From: JAMXLO01 sp963794185
GTDB taxonomy: Bacteria > Pseudomonadota > Alphaproteobacteria > Acetobacterales > Acetobacteraceae
Direction of reading: 5' to 3'
DNA length: 64,000 nucleotides
Assembly (NCBI GenBank): GCA_963794185.1
Contig: CAWCDM010000022.1
Location: forward strand, 31,640-95,639
The notes beneath the pieces are model-generated. The model saw only the letters and a program-made list of their open reading frames with translations. It did no database searches and was not told the origin of the DNA. The position numbers and the translations under genes are program-made. Shown one piece after another: positions 45,372 to 54,413 of the stretch (positions are counted from its first letter, which is position 1; each line of letters opens with the position of its first letter).

Positions 45372-45452
45372 AGGAATGGATGCTGGTTACGCTTGGCGTA
45401 CTTATCATGACTAACGAGCGATAACCGAAGACCATCGCTTCGCGCCGTTGGT

Positions 45453-46718
45453 TTAAGAGTGTCGGGCTAGGAAGCAGGTCAGCAATGAAGTGCCCGCCAG
45501 AAAGTCATCGATCGTCATTGCTTCGCGAGGATTGTGGCTGCCGTTGTCGTTCCGGATAAATATCATTCCCATCGGCACGCCGGCCGCCCCAAAGGCCGCA
45601 GCGTCGTGCGATGCCGGGCTGCCGAGATGCAGCACCGGAATGCCCAGCTCGGCCGCCCCCGCCTCCAGCGCAGTCTTGATCGCGGGATCGACCTGTCCCA
45701 CCGCTGCACGCGCCTTCGTCCCGCGATGGAACACCACACCACGCCTTTGCTCGATGCCGGCGATGATCGCGTCCACCTGCCGATCGAGGTCGGCCAGAAC
45801 CGCCTCGTCGTACGCCCTGACATCGAGGCTTAAGTTGAACGTGCCCGGAACGATGGTCATCCCGTGCGCTGCGCTATCGGTATGGAACCGGCCGATCGTG
45901 CACGCCATCGGCACACCGTCCGAGTCATGCTGCTCCCAAACACGATCGAGCGCCATGGCGAATTCGGCACCCGCCATCGCCGCGTCGCGGCGGAAGCGAC
46001 GCGGCAGGCCGACATGGTCGTGGCTGCCTTCGATGCGCGCATCCGGATAACGAAAATTGCCGGGAATGCCGGTGCAGATCGCAACAGGCCGCCCAGCCGC
46101 AACCAGGCTCGGCGCCTGTTCGATGTGCAGTTCCAGGTAGGCGCGCAGTCGAGCCGGTTCCAGGAAACGGCGTCCGGCACGCAGCGCGTCCGGATCGCCG
46201 CCACAATCGGCAATATGTTCGGCGAGCGTGCGTCCGGTGTCGATCCGCCGCACATCGAGTGCGCCATCGGGCAGCATTCCGAGCGCGCCGCGACTGCCGA
46301 TATACGACACCTGGAACCAGATGCTCTCCTCGGCGCGGATGCCCATCACCGTAAGGTCGCATTGCAGGATGATGCCGAGCGACTGCAGCGCGGCGACAGC
46401 GACGAGGCCGGCCACCACGCCCGCCGCGCCGTCGAAATTGCCGCCATGCGGCACCGAGTCGAGATGCGAGCCGACCACGATGGGCGTTGCCGTCGGATCA
46501 TGCCCAGGCAACGTCATGTAGAGATTGGCCGCCGCGTCGTGTTCGATGCGCAGTCCAAGCTTCTGCGCCGCCGCGGTAACCGTGGCATGCGCGCGCTGTT
46601 CACCGGGACCATACGGATCGCGCGTTACCCCAGGTTCGTCCAGCCCGTCGCACCGCAACTGGTCGAACAATGTGCTCGCCAGTTCACGTTGCGCCGCTAT
46701 CGCGTTCCGGATGTCCAT
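45453..46718 (-). CDS. M20-family amidohydrolase (N-carbamoyl-amino-acid hydrolase/allantoate amidohydrolase type)
   Basis: A 421-residue protein from ATG 46718. Metal ligands are visible in VVGSHLDSVPHGGNFDGAAG (His, Asp), GIRAEESIWF (Glu-Glu) and the C-terminal NDNGSHNPREAM (His). The dimer-domain motif reads GSHDHVGLPRRFRRDAA in place of the common NHAGTTPMxxRxDA, so substrate specificity may differ. It would hydrolyse a carbamoyl or ureido compound in the cytosol. The gene starts eight bases after glgA on the same strand, an unusual neighbour. Confidence 0.85.
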   Translation of the reverse strand: MDIRNAIAAQRELASTLFDQLRCDGLDEPGVTRDPYGPGEQRAHATVTAAAQKLGLRIEHDAAANLYMTLPGHDPTATPIVVGSHLDSVPHGGNFDGAAGVVAGLVAVAALQSLGIILQCDLTVMGIRAEESIWFQVSYIGSRGALGMLPDGALDVRRIDTGRTLAEHIADCGGDPDALRAGRRFLEPARLRAYLELHIEQAPSLVAAGRPVAICTGIPGNFRYPDARIEGSHDHVGLPRRFRRDAAMAGAEFAMALDRVWEQHDSDGVPMACTIGRFHTDSAAHGMTIVPGTFNLSLDVRAYDEAVLADLDRQVDAIIAGIEQRRGVVFHRGTKARAAVGQVDPAIKTALEAGAAELGIPVLHLGSPASHDAAAFGAAGVPMGMIFIRNDNGSHNPREAMTIDDFLAGTSLLTCFLARHS

Positions 46719-46726
46719 GCTCCGCC

Positions 46727-48184
46727 TCACTTGCGCTGTCGCGAGATCAAGTCGCGGTAGAGCGATGCATAACGTTTGGCCGGCTGACGCCAGCCGACGT
46801 CGGTCTGCATGGCGTTGCGCTGCAGCCGGCGCCACAGCTGCGGTTGCCGCCATACGGACAACGCCCGCCCGACCGCCGCGACGAGCATACCCGTCTCGAC
46901 CGGTGCAAAGTGAAATCCCGTGGCGACGCCGGCCGCTAGCGCCATCTCGTTGGCATCGACCACCGTGTCGCAAAGACCGCCCACATGGGCGACGATGGGC
47001 AGAGCGCCGTAGCGCATCGCGCAAAGCTGGGTGAGGCCGCACGGTTCGAAGCGTGATGGGATCAGCAGTGCATCGCAGCCGCCCTGGATGAGATGCGCCA
47101 ATGTCTCATCGTAGCCCAGACGCACGGCGACGCTGTCCGGATGCGCCGCCGCAGCGGCACTAAGCCGAAACTCGAGCGCACGGTCGCCCGACCCGAGCAA
47201 GACCAGCTGGGCGCCGGCTTCGATCAGCGTCGGCGAGACCTCGAGCAGGAGGTCGGTACCTTTTTGTGCAGTCAGCCTGGTGATCGCACCGAACAACATT
47301 CGCGAGGCATCGACCTCGAGACCAAACCGTGCCTGCAACGCGACCTTGTTGGCGGCACGTTCGGTCAGCCGGCCGATGTCGAACCGAGCTGCGAGATGGG
47401 GATCATGCGCCGGATCCCAAACCGTTTCGTCGATGCCATTGAGAATGCCGGACAGCACATTGGCGCGCGTGCGCAACAGGCCGTCCATACCCATGCCGCC
47501 GGAAGGCGTACGTATCTCCAGCGCGTAGGTCGGTGAGACAGTGGTGATGCGGTCGGCGAATTGCAGCCCGGACTTCAGATAGCCGATGCTGCTGTAATAC
47601 TCGACGCCGTCGGTCGCGTAGGCGTGTGCCGGCAATCCCAGTTGCGTCAGCAGTCCGGACGGAAACTGGCCCTGGAACGCCAGGTTGTGCACCGTCATCA
47701 CCGTCGCAGGCCGAGGGCCGGCAGCGTAATGCAGGTAGGCCGGCGCCAGACCCGTCTGCCAGTCGTGTGCATGCACGATATCGGGAAGATGACCTGGCAC
47801 GAGCCCCTGTCCCAGCAGCGCCGCCACACGTGACAGCGCGGCGAAACGGAACGCGTTGTCCGGCCAGTCATTGCCATCCGGGCCGCGATACGGGTCGCCG
47901 TCGCGCGCAAAAAGGTGCGGCGCATCCAACACGAATAAATCGAGCTCGGCGGCCTTTGCCGCCACGACGCGCGCTGCAGCCCCGAACAATTCGTCCAAAC
48001 GCGCCACGACAACGCCGTTGTCCAGCGCCGCAAGCACCCTCGGATAGCCCGGAATCAGCGAACGCACCGCCACATCTTCGGCCGCGAGAGCGCCCGGCAA
48101 CGCACCCGCGACATCCGCGAGGCCTCCGGTCTTGATCAGCGGAAATATCTCGGAGACAACCGACAGAACGCCGATCGGCGTCAT
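46727..48184 (-). CDS. glgA: Glycogen synthase
   Basis: A 485-residue GT5 enzyme from ATG 48184, which overlaps the glgC stop by four bases. The ADP-glucose binding motif KTGGLADV (K18) is near the N-terminus, with IVHAHDWQTGLAP and the C-terminal RFEPCGLTQLCAMRYG. It elongates alpha-1,4-glucan from ADP-glucose made by GlgC. It stands between glgC and the amidohydrolase gene; no branching or debranching enzyme gene is in the window. Confidence 0.95.
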   Translation of the reverse strand: MTPIGVLSVVSEIFPLIKTGGLADVAGALPGALAAEDVAVRSLIPGYPRVLAALDNGVVVARLDELFGAAARVVAAKAAELDLFVLDAPHLFARDGDPYRGPDGNDWPDNAFRFAALSRVAALLGQGLVPGHLPDIVHAHDWQTGLAPAYLHYAAGPRPATVMTVHNLAFQGQFPSGLLTQLGLPAHAYATDGVEYYSSIGYLKSGLQFADRITTVSPTYALEIRTPSGGMGMDGLLRTRANVLSGILNGIDETVWDPAHDPHLAARFDIGRLTERAANKVALQARFGLEVDASRMLFGAITRLTAQKGTDLLLEVSPTLIEAGAQLVLLGSGDRALEFRLSAAAAAHPDSVAVRLGYDETLAHLIQGGCDALLIPSRFEPCGLTQLCAMRYGALPIVAHVGGLCDTVVDANEMALAAGVATGFHFAPVETGMLVAAVGRALSVWRQPQLWRRLQRNAMQTDVGWRQPAKRYASLYRDLISRQRK

Positions 48185-49446
48185 TTCCGCAATTGGTCGA
48201 TCATCGGCTGCGTGATCAGGCAGATGCCTTCCTCGGTGCGACGGAAGCGCTGCGCGTCCAGCAGCGGATCCTCGCCAACCACCAGCCCCGCTGGTATCCG
48301 CACCCCGCGATCGACAATGACGTTTCGTAGCAGAACTGACCGGCCGATGTCCACATACGGCATCACGACACTGTTCTCGACGCTGGCATAGGAATGTGCG
48401 CGCACACCGGTGAACAGCAGCGAACGAGTGAGCGAAGCGCCGGAAACGATGCACCCGCCGGAGACCAGCGAACTGATCGCCTGGCCGCGCCGCCCATCCT
48501 GGTTGTGCACGAACTTGGCCGGCGGCGTGACCTCGCCATACGTCCAGATCGGCCACTCGCTGTCATAAAGGTCGAGCGCCGGCAGCACGTCCGTCAGGTC
48601 GATGTTCGCCTTCCAGTAAGCGTCGAGTGTGCCCACATCGCGCCAGTATGCCTCGGCCTCGAATTCGGACCGCACGCAGGACTGCGGGAAACGGTGTGCG
48701 ACCGCCTTGCCGTGCTTGACCAGATACGGGACTATATCCCTGCCGAAGTCGCGGCTGGAGTTCGGGTCGGCGGCATCGCGACGCAGTTCGTCGAACAGGA
48801 ACTTGGTCGCGAACACGTAGATACCCATGCTGGCCAACGCCACGTCCGGCTTGTCAGGCATACCTGGCGGATCTTTAGGCTTCTCCAGGAACGAGACGAT
48901 GCGGTCTGTGGTATCGACATGCATGACGCCAAAGGCCGTCGCCTCCATGCGTGGCACCTCGATACAACCGACAGTCACATCGGCCTCGCGCTCGTAGTGC
49001 ATCTGCAGCATGGGCTCGTAGTCCATCTTGTAGATGTGGTCGCCGGCCAGGACGATGATGTGTTCCGGCCCGTAGGCTTCGATGATGTCGATGTTCTGAT
49101 AGACCGCATCGGCCGTGCCGGCGTACCACTGCGTCTCCGAGACGCGCTGGCTTGCTGGCAGGATGTCGAAGCTTTCGTTGCGTTCGACGCGGAAGAAGTT
49201 CCAGCCGCGCTGCAGGTGGCGGATCAGGCTGTGCGCCTTGTACTGGGTGGCGACGCCGATGCGGCGGATGCCGGAGTTGAGTGCATTTGACAAGGCGAAG
49301 TCGATGATCCGCGACTTGCAGCCGAAATACACGGCCGGCTTGGCGCGCCGGTCGGTGAGTTCCATGAGCCGGCTGCCGCGTCCGCCCGCGAGGACATAGG
49401 CCATCGCCGTCCTGGCGAGCGGTCCGCTTTTCGGGATTGCCAACAT
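48181..49446 (-). CDS. glgC: Glucose-1-phosphate adenylyltransferase
   Basis: A 421-residue protein, the usual length, from ATG 49446 with GAGGAGC upstream. It has VLAGGRGSRLMELTDRRAKP (pyrophosphorylase loop), AGTADAVYQN, VLAGDHIYKMDYEPML and a C-terminal left-handed beta-helix (SGGCIVSGASLTRSLLFTGV). It makes ADP-glucose, the committed step of glycogen synthesis, and is normally under allosteric control. It is followed by glgA with a 4-base overlap. Confidence 0.96.
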   Translation of the reverse strand: MLAIPKSGPLARTAMAYVLAGGRGSRLMELTDRRAKPAVYFGCKSRIIDFALSNALNSGIRRIGVATQYKAHSLIRHLQRGWNFFRVERNESFDILPASQRVSETQWYAGTADAVYQNIDIIEAYGPEHIIVLAGDHIYKMDYEPMLQMHYEREADVTVGCIEVPRMEATAFGVMHVDTTDRIVSFLEKPKDPPGMPDKPDVALASMGIYVFATKFLFDELRRDAADPNSSRDFGRDIVPYLVKHGKAVAHRFPQSCVRSEFEAEAYWRDVGTLDAYWKANIDLTDVLPALDLYDSEWPIWTYGEVTPPAKFVHNQDGRRGQAISSLVSGGCIVSGASLTRSLLFTGVRAHSYASVENSVVMPYVDIGRSVLLRNVIVDRGVRIPAGLVVGEDPLLDAQRFRRTEEGICLITQPMIDQLRK

Positions 49447-49488
49447 GGCTGATTGCTCCTCAGGGTCGCGGAATCGGGCGGCGTTGCG

Positions 49489-50352
49489 TCAGGTCTCGGC
49501 GAGCTCCGTCAAAATGCGATCGCGCGCGGTCGTGTTGCCGTCCTCGTGCACGGGCTGGATGCAGACATGCGTCGCGCCCGCGTCGAAATGCGCGCGCAAG
49601 CCCTGCCTCACCTTGTCCGCTGTTCCCCACAGCACCATCGCATCGATGAACCGGTCGGAACCGCCATTTGCCAATTCGGCGTCGGAGAAGCCGATGCGCA
49701 GCCAGTTGTTGCGGTAGTTGTCCAGGACCATGTAGCGAGACAGCTCATTGCGGCCTAGTGCGCGCGCCTTCGCCGGATCGGTCTCCAACGTGACCTTCTG
49801 CTCGATCGCCAGCCACTTGTTCGGGCCGAGAATCCGTGCGGCCTCGGCCGTATGCTGCGGCGTTGTGTTATATGGCACCGCCCCACGCGTCCGCTCGGCA
49901 GAGAGCTTCAGCATCAGCGGGCCAAGCGCGGCGATCACGATCGGCCAGTTCTCCGAGCCGGATTCTCCCCGTGTGATGCCATCGAGATAGGCGCGCATGA
50001 CCGGCACCGGCTTTTCGTATTTGTGCCCGCGCACACCCTCCACCATGGGCAGGTGGCTGACGCCGAGGCCGAGGATGAAGCGCTCGCCGTAAAGCTGGTG
50101 AAGGGTCAGCATGCCGCGGCGGGATGTGAACGCGTCACGCGCGTAGATGCTGGCAATCGAGCTGCCGATATTCAGCTTTGTCGTATTGGCCAGCATGAAG
50201 CCGGCAACCGACAGCAACTCGTAGCCGCGCGATTCAGGATACCACAGGGTATCGTAGCCGAGCCGCTCGGCCGTGCCGAGGAAGTCCTTGATCTGCCGGG
50301 GACCGCCCAGCTTGTCCGTCGAATACCAGACACCAAGCCGCCCGAGTTGCAT
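49489..50352 (-). CDS. LLM-class (F420/FMN-dependent) oxidoreductase
   Basis: A 287-residue TIM-barrel protein. ATG 50352 is chosen because GAGGAGGCGACG precedes it. It has LGRLGVWYSTDKL, YDTLWYPES, FILGLGVSHLPMVEG and VIAALGPLMLKLSAERTRGA, as in luciferase-like proteins of the F420-dependent type. The cofactor (F420 or FMN) and substrate cannot be settled by reading. It lies between a CoA-transferase gene and glgC on the same strand, with a palindrome at its 5' side. Confidence 0.82.
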   Translation of the reverse strand: MQLGRLGVWYSTDKLGGPRQIKDFLGTAERLGYDTLWYPESRGYELLSVAGFMLANTTKLNIGSSIASIYARDAFTSRRGMLTLHQLYGERFILGLGVSHLPMVEGVRGHKYEKPVPVMRAYLDGITRGESGSENWPIVIAALGPLMLKLSAERTRGAVPYNTTPQHTAEAARILGPNKWLAIEQKVTLETDPAKARALGRNELSRYMVLDNYRNNWLRIGFSDAELANGGSDRFIDAMVLWGTADKVRQGLRAHFDAGATHVCIQPVHEDGNTTARDRILTELAET

Positions 50353-50370
50353 CGTCGCCTCCTCAACTGC

Positions 50371-50449
50371 CGTCATCCCCACGAAAGCGGGACCCAGTTA
50401 AACCGGCACCGTGCCTGCCGGCCTGGGTTCCTGCTTGCGCGGGAATGAC
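50371..50449. repeat. Palindromic repeat core, copy 4 (diverged)
   Basis: CGTCATCCCCACGAAAGCGG (from 50371) faces CTTGCGCGGGAATGAC (to 50449) with inner arms CCCAG and CTGGG around a secondary hairpin (CCGGCACCGTGCCTGCCGG). It is a diverged member of the family seen at 7238, 35934 and 45306. It fills the gap between the CoA-transferase stop and the LLM gene start. Confidence 0.6.
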
Positions 50450-50453
50450 AATT

Positions 50454-51641
50454 TCAAATCACCTTCGCCGCCCGAAACCGCTCGATATCCGCGCGGCTGT
50501 AGCCAAGCTCGCCCAGCACCTCGTCGGTATGTTGGCCGAACATCGGCGGCGGGCGATCCACGCGCGGCCCGTCATGGGCGAACTTGAACGCGGCCACCGG
50601 CACGGTGAACGACCCATCAATGCCCGGCGCCGCCTCGTGCCGATGCAGCACGCCACGGGACGCGATCTGCGGATCGGCCAACGCCTCGCCCATCGTGCGC
50701 ACGCGCGAGGCCGGAACATGGCGCGCCTGCAGATACTCCTCCCACTCTGCCGCGCTGCGCTTCAGCATGATCCCGGCGAGCAGCCTTTCCTCGCGCTCAT
50801 GATCGGCATGGCGTTCGTCGTTGGTGCGCTTGATCATCTCGGGGTGTTCGAGAACGGTCCATAACCGCTTCTGTTGCCGTAGGTTGGACGCGCCGATCAT
50901 CACCATGCCGTCCTTGGTCTGATACGCCATGCTGGTGGCGTGCCCGGTGCGGCTGCCGGACGGCTTCGGATGATGGCCGTTGCGCATATACCCGGTGACA
51001 TGCGAGGCCATCAGGATGATCGCCACGTCCAGCATCGCCATATCGACGCGCTGACCCTCGCCGGTGCGCTCACGCTGGAACAGCGCCGCAGACAGCGCAT
51101 AGGCGCCCATCGTACCGGTGGCGTAGTCGATCGCCGGCGCACCGATCTTGATCGGGTTCGCCGCCGGCGTGCCGGTCATCGCCATAATTCCCGAGGTGGA
51201 CTGGATCACATGGTCGTAGGCCGTCTGCTCGCGCCGTGGACCTCCCTGGCCAAACGCGGAGAACGACGCGTAGATCAGCTTCGGGTTGATCCGGCGCAGA
51301 TCCTCATAGCCCAGACTCAGTGCCTCGAACGCGCCTGGACGATAGTTCTCCACCAGGACATCGGCGGTGGCGACCAGCTTCTTCAGGATGTCGCGTCCCT
51401 GCTCCGTCTTCAAATTCAAGGTGATGGCACGCTTGTTGGAAGCCTGGGTCAGAAACCCGGTGCCCATGTTGGCGTGGTTCAGCACGTTGTCGCTGCCGGA
51501 ATCGCGGCTCTGATCCGGGTCGTCCGGGTGCTCCACCTTGATTACGTCGGCTCCCATGAGCCCAAGCTGATACGCGGCGAAGGGTCCGGCCAGCACATGC
51601 GTGATGTCGATAATGCGGATGCCTTCGAACGGACGCGGCAT
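50454..51641 (-). CDS. Family III CoA-transferase (CaiB/BaiF)
   Basis: A 395-residue protein from ATG 51641. It has the family start PFEGIRIIDITHVLAGPFA, then LGADVIKVEHP-like LMGADVIKVEHPDDPD, LKTEQGRDILKKLVATADV, NYRPGAFEALSLGYEDLRRI and the active-site aspartate region GQRVDMAMLDV. It transfers CoA between carboxylic acids by a ping-pong reaction through an aspartyl thioester. It is divergent from the enoyl-CoA hydratase gene, so the pair may share a control region (51642-51743) and a pathway. Confidence 0.92.
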   Translation of the reverse strand: MPRPFEGIRIIDITHVLAGPFAAYQLGLMGADVIKVEHPDDPDQSRDSGSDNVLNHANMGTGFLTQASNKRAITLNLKTEQGRDILKKLVATADVLVENYRPGAFEALSLGYEDLRRINPKLIYASFSAFGQGGPRREQTAYDHVIQSTSGIMAMTGTPAANPIKIGAPAIDYATGTMGAYALSAALFQRERTGEGQRVDMAMLDVAIILMASHVTGYMRNGHHPKPSGSRTGHATSMAYQTKDGMVMIGASNLRQQKRLWTVLEHPEMIKRTNDERHADHEREERLLAGIMLKRSAAEWEEYLQARHVPASRVRTMGEALADPQIASRGVLHRHEAAPGIDGSFTVPVAAFKFAHDGPRVDRPPPMFGQHTDEVLGELGYSRADIERFRAAKVI

Positions 51642-51743
51642 GCCGGACTCCCCCTGGTCTTGTCGGTTGGCGTCACGGTGCAGCCTTGCCCGCATGCCGT
51701 CAACACGCTTGGATGGCGCTAACGGTGCGGGAGGGACGCGGCA

Positions 51744-52517
51744 ATGTCGGTCGATCTGATCATCGAGGGGCCGGTGGCGAAGGTGGTGCTCAACCGGCCC
51801 GAGAAGCTGAACGCACTGACCGTCGACATGCGCCGGCAGCTTGGCGAGTATGCGCAGCGGCTGCAATTCGACGAGCAGGTGCGCGCCATCATCGTCACCG
51901 GCGAGGGCCGCGCCTTTTGCACCGGCGCCGATGTCGGGCGGATGCAGCGCGGCGGGCTGCGTGCCGAACGCGAGAAGATGCAGGGCGGCAGCCACAGCTT
52001 TCTGCGCACGCTGCACGCGACGGAAAAGCCGGTCATCGCCGCGGTGCGCGGCCCCACCGTCGGCATCGGCTGGAGCATCGCACTGGCCTGCGACCTGATC
52101 GTCGCCTCTGAGACCGCACGGTTCTCGCAGATCTTCCGGAGCATCGGCCTGGCGCCGGATGGCGGCGCGATTTGGTTCCTGACACGCCGCGTCGGCCTGG
52201 CGCGCGCGAAGGAGTTGGTGTTCACCGCGCGCTTCGTCGAGGCCCAGGAGGCGCTGTCCCTGGGGCTGGTCAACTACGTCGTGCCGGATGGTGAGCTGAT
52301 CGCAAAGGCCGACGAGCTGGCGGCGGACCTCGCCGGCGGTCCCACTTTCGCGTTCGGCATGGCGAAGAAGCTCTTCCATATGGCGAGCGGACCGAGCTAC
52401 GAGGACTTTCTCGATTACGAGGCCTTCGTGCAGCCGCAGCTGGACCAGACCGAGGACCACCGCGAAGGCGTCGCCGCATTCAGGGAAAAGCGGAAGCCGA
52501 ACTTTGTAGGGCGGTAG
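51744..52517 (+). CDS. Enoyl-CoA hydratase/isomerase family protein
   Basis: A 257-residue crotonase-fold protein from ATG 51744. It has VVLNRPEKLNALTVDMRR, the oxyanion-hole segments GEGRAFCTGADVGRM and AVRGPTVGIGWSIALACDL, and IGLAPDGGAIWFL, where the second catalytic glutamate position of hydratases is replaced by Asp in APDGG. This suggests a hydratase, isomerase or other crotonase activity that cannot be fixed here. It is divergent from the CoA-transferase gene. Confidence 0.9.
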   Translation: MSVDLIIEGPVAKVVLNRPEKLNALTVDMRRQLGEYAQRLQFDEQVRAIIVTGEGRAFCTGADVGRMQRGGLRAEREKMQGGSHSFLRTLHATEKPVIAAVRGPTVGIGWSIALACDLIVASETARFSQIFRSIGLAPDGGAIWFLTRRVGLARAKELVFTARFVEAQEALSLGLVNYVVPDGELIAKADELAADLAGGPTFAFGMAKKLFHMASGPSYEDFLDYEAFVQPQLDQTEDHREGVAAFREKRKPNFVGR

Positions 52518-52996
52518 TATCGACTTCGGCGTTCGCCACCGGCTGATGGCGCACACTCGCCGGGTGTGGACATGCCTCCATTCCAAACGATCTTCAGCAA
52601 GAGCTGCGCGCGATCGAGTGGGCGGGAACCAAGACGCTTCTGATTGCTGGCTATCCTGGTCAGGTCAATCTTGTTTCGCCGACCGGGATCGGTCCCGGCA
52701 CTCAGGCCGGACACCAGCGCGGCATCAAGGAAGCGGCTCAGATCAGAGCCTTCTGGGCTTGACGGTGATGCGGCGTTGGCATCGTTGACCTGCAGCGACG
52801 GCAGGGATGTCGATCTCACCGGCACTGTTGCCAATTTGCAACTCCTATTGTGAATTATGCGTCAAATACCAGTAAATGTCGCAATCAGCCTATCGATAGC
52901 ATCATTCGATCTGTTACAGGGCGGTTCATTGCACGTTGCGATGACAAACCTACTAAGGTAGTGTTATTAGAGGATATCCTGGGAGAGGACGTTCAA
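52518..52996. other. Leader region of the cytochrome-porin gene
   Basis: About 480 bases without a supported gene. The last 150 bases (52845-52990) are clearly A/T-richer than the surroundings, which suits a promoter region for the Cyc2-like gene that follows; a GGGAGAGG ribosome binding site lies at 52981-52988. Earlier short frames have no start signal or family resemblance. No direct regulator site was recognised. Confidence 0.4.
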
Positions 52997-54394
52997 ATGC
53001 CGAAAAAACTGTCGACGGCGATCGGTCTCGTGATGTTGGCAGCTGTGGCATTTGTGCTGCCTTATCGCTCGGCCCTGGCGGTGCCGAACTTCGCCTCGCA
53101 GACCGGCCAGCCGTGCACCGCCTGCCACATCGGCGCCTACGGACCGCAACTCACGCCGCTGGGGCGCGCCTTCAAGATCGGCGGCTACACCCAAGGGGGC
53201 GGCGAAGGGCTGGCGGCATCCATACCGCTGTCGGCGATGGTTCTTACGTCGTTCACCCATACCAACAACGACGTGCCGGACGACCAGGTCACGCATCACT
53301 TCAACAACAACAACAACTTCGCACTCGACCAGATCAGCGTCTTCCTTGCCGGCAGAATTGGCGACCACACGGGTGGCTTCGTCCAGTTCACCTATTCCGA
53401 CATTCCAAATGCCTCGAACCTCGACAACACCGATCTGCGCCCCTACACCACGACATTCGATCTGGGCGGCAACGAGTTGCGGGTCGGCACCACGATCAAC
53501 AACAATCCAACCGTGCAGGATCCTTACAATTCCACCTTCGCCTGGGGGTTCCCGTTCGTCGCGTCCGGTCTCGCGCCCACTCCCGCCGCGACGCCAATTC
53601 TCGACGGCGCCTTCGCGGGCAACTCGATCGGCTACACGGCCTATATGTGGTACGACCACAGTCTCTATCTGGAAGCCGGCGGCTACACCACGCTCAGCAC
53701 ATGGTCGCTCGCCAGGATCGGCAATGGCCTCGGCCCGGGCAGCACCCAGGGCGTGATGCCCTATCTGCGCGCGGCCTATGAGTGGAACTGGAACCAACAG
53801 TCTGCACATGTCGGCGCACTGTACCTGCAATCGAACGTCAATCCGACGACGGGCACGTTCGTCAGCAGCGGAGCGAATGGCCGGGACCATTTTCAGGACT
53901 ACGCCTTCGACGCCGGTTATCAGTTCCTGGGCGACGGCACCCACATCGTGACGGTCGAGAGCATCTTCACGCATGAACATCAGAACCTGGAAGGCACCTC
54001 GGCCGTATTCAACACGGAAAACGGCACCACCTTCGGGGCGAATTCAAGCCTGAACCAGATCCGGCTGAATGTCTCCTACTGGTACCAGAACACTTATGGC
54101 TTCACGGTGGGCTGGCAGAACACATGGGGACCGGCCAATCCGGTGTTGTTCGCGCCCGCCTCGACGGTCGGCAGCGCCAACGGCAAGCCGAACAGCAACT
54201 CCTTCACCTTCGAGGCCGACTGGGTGCCGTTCGGCAAAGCCGACTCGATATGGTCGCCCTGGGCCAATCTGAAGCTTGGCATCCAGTATGTGGCCTATAC
54301 GCAGTTCAACGGCGGCAACACCAACTATGACGGCTTCGGGCGCAACGCCAGCAGCAACAACACGCTGTTCCTGTTCGCCTGGATGGCGTTCTGA
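52997..54394 (+). CDS. Cyc2-like monoheme outer-membrane cytochrome-porin fusion
   Basis: A 465-residue protein from ATG 52997. A signal peptide (residues 1-28) is followed by FASQTGQPCTACH with one heme-c site (CTACH, 40-44), then GPQLTPLGRAFKIGGYT. This N-terminal layout matches Cyc2-type proteins of iron oxidisers. The remaining ~390 residues look like an outer-membrane beta-barrel: alternating aromatic/hydrophobic strands, Asn/Gly-rich loops and a C-terminal phenylalanine (LFLFAWMAF). Such one-piece fusions carry electrons across the outer membrane; Cyc2 itself is linked to Fe(II) oxidation. Many uncharacterised relatives exist, so iron as substrate is an inference. No periplasmic cytochrome or oxidase gene is adjacent. 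Confidence 0.75.
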   Translation: MPKKLSTAIGLVMLAAVAFVLPYRSALAVPNFASQTGQPCTACHIGAYGPQLTPLGRAFKIGGYTQGGGEGLAASIPLSAMVLTSFTHTNNDVPDDQVTHHFNNNNNFALDQISVFLAGRIGDHTGGFVQFTYSDIPNASNLDNTDLRPYTTTFDLGGNELRVGTTINNNPTVQDPYNSTFAWGFPFVASGLAPTPAATPILDGAFAGNSIGYTAYMWYDHSLYLEAGGYTTLSTWSLARIGNGLGPGSTQGVMPYLRAAYEWNWNQQSAHVGALYLQSNVNPTTGTFVSSGANGRDHFQDYAFDAGYQFLGDGTHIVTVESIFTHEHQNLEGTSAVFNTENGTTFGANSSLNQIRLNVSYWYQNTYGFTVGWQNTWGPANPVLFAPASTVGSANGKPNSNSFTFEADWVPFGKADSIWSPWANLKLGIQYVAYTQFNGGNTNYDGFGRNASSNNTLFLFAWMAF

Positions 54395-54413
54395 CGCCCG
54401 GACAGCAACACGG

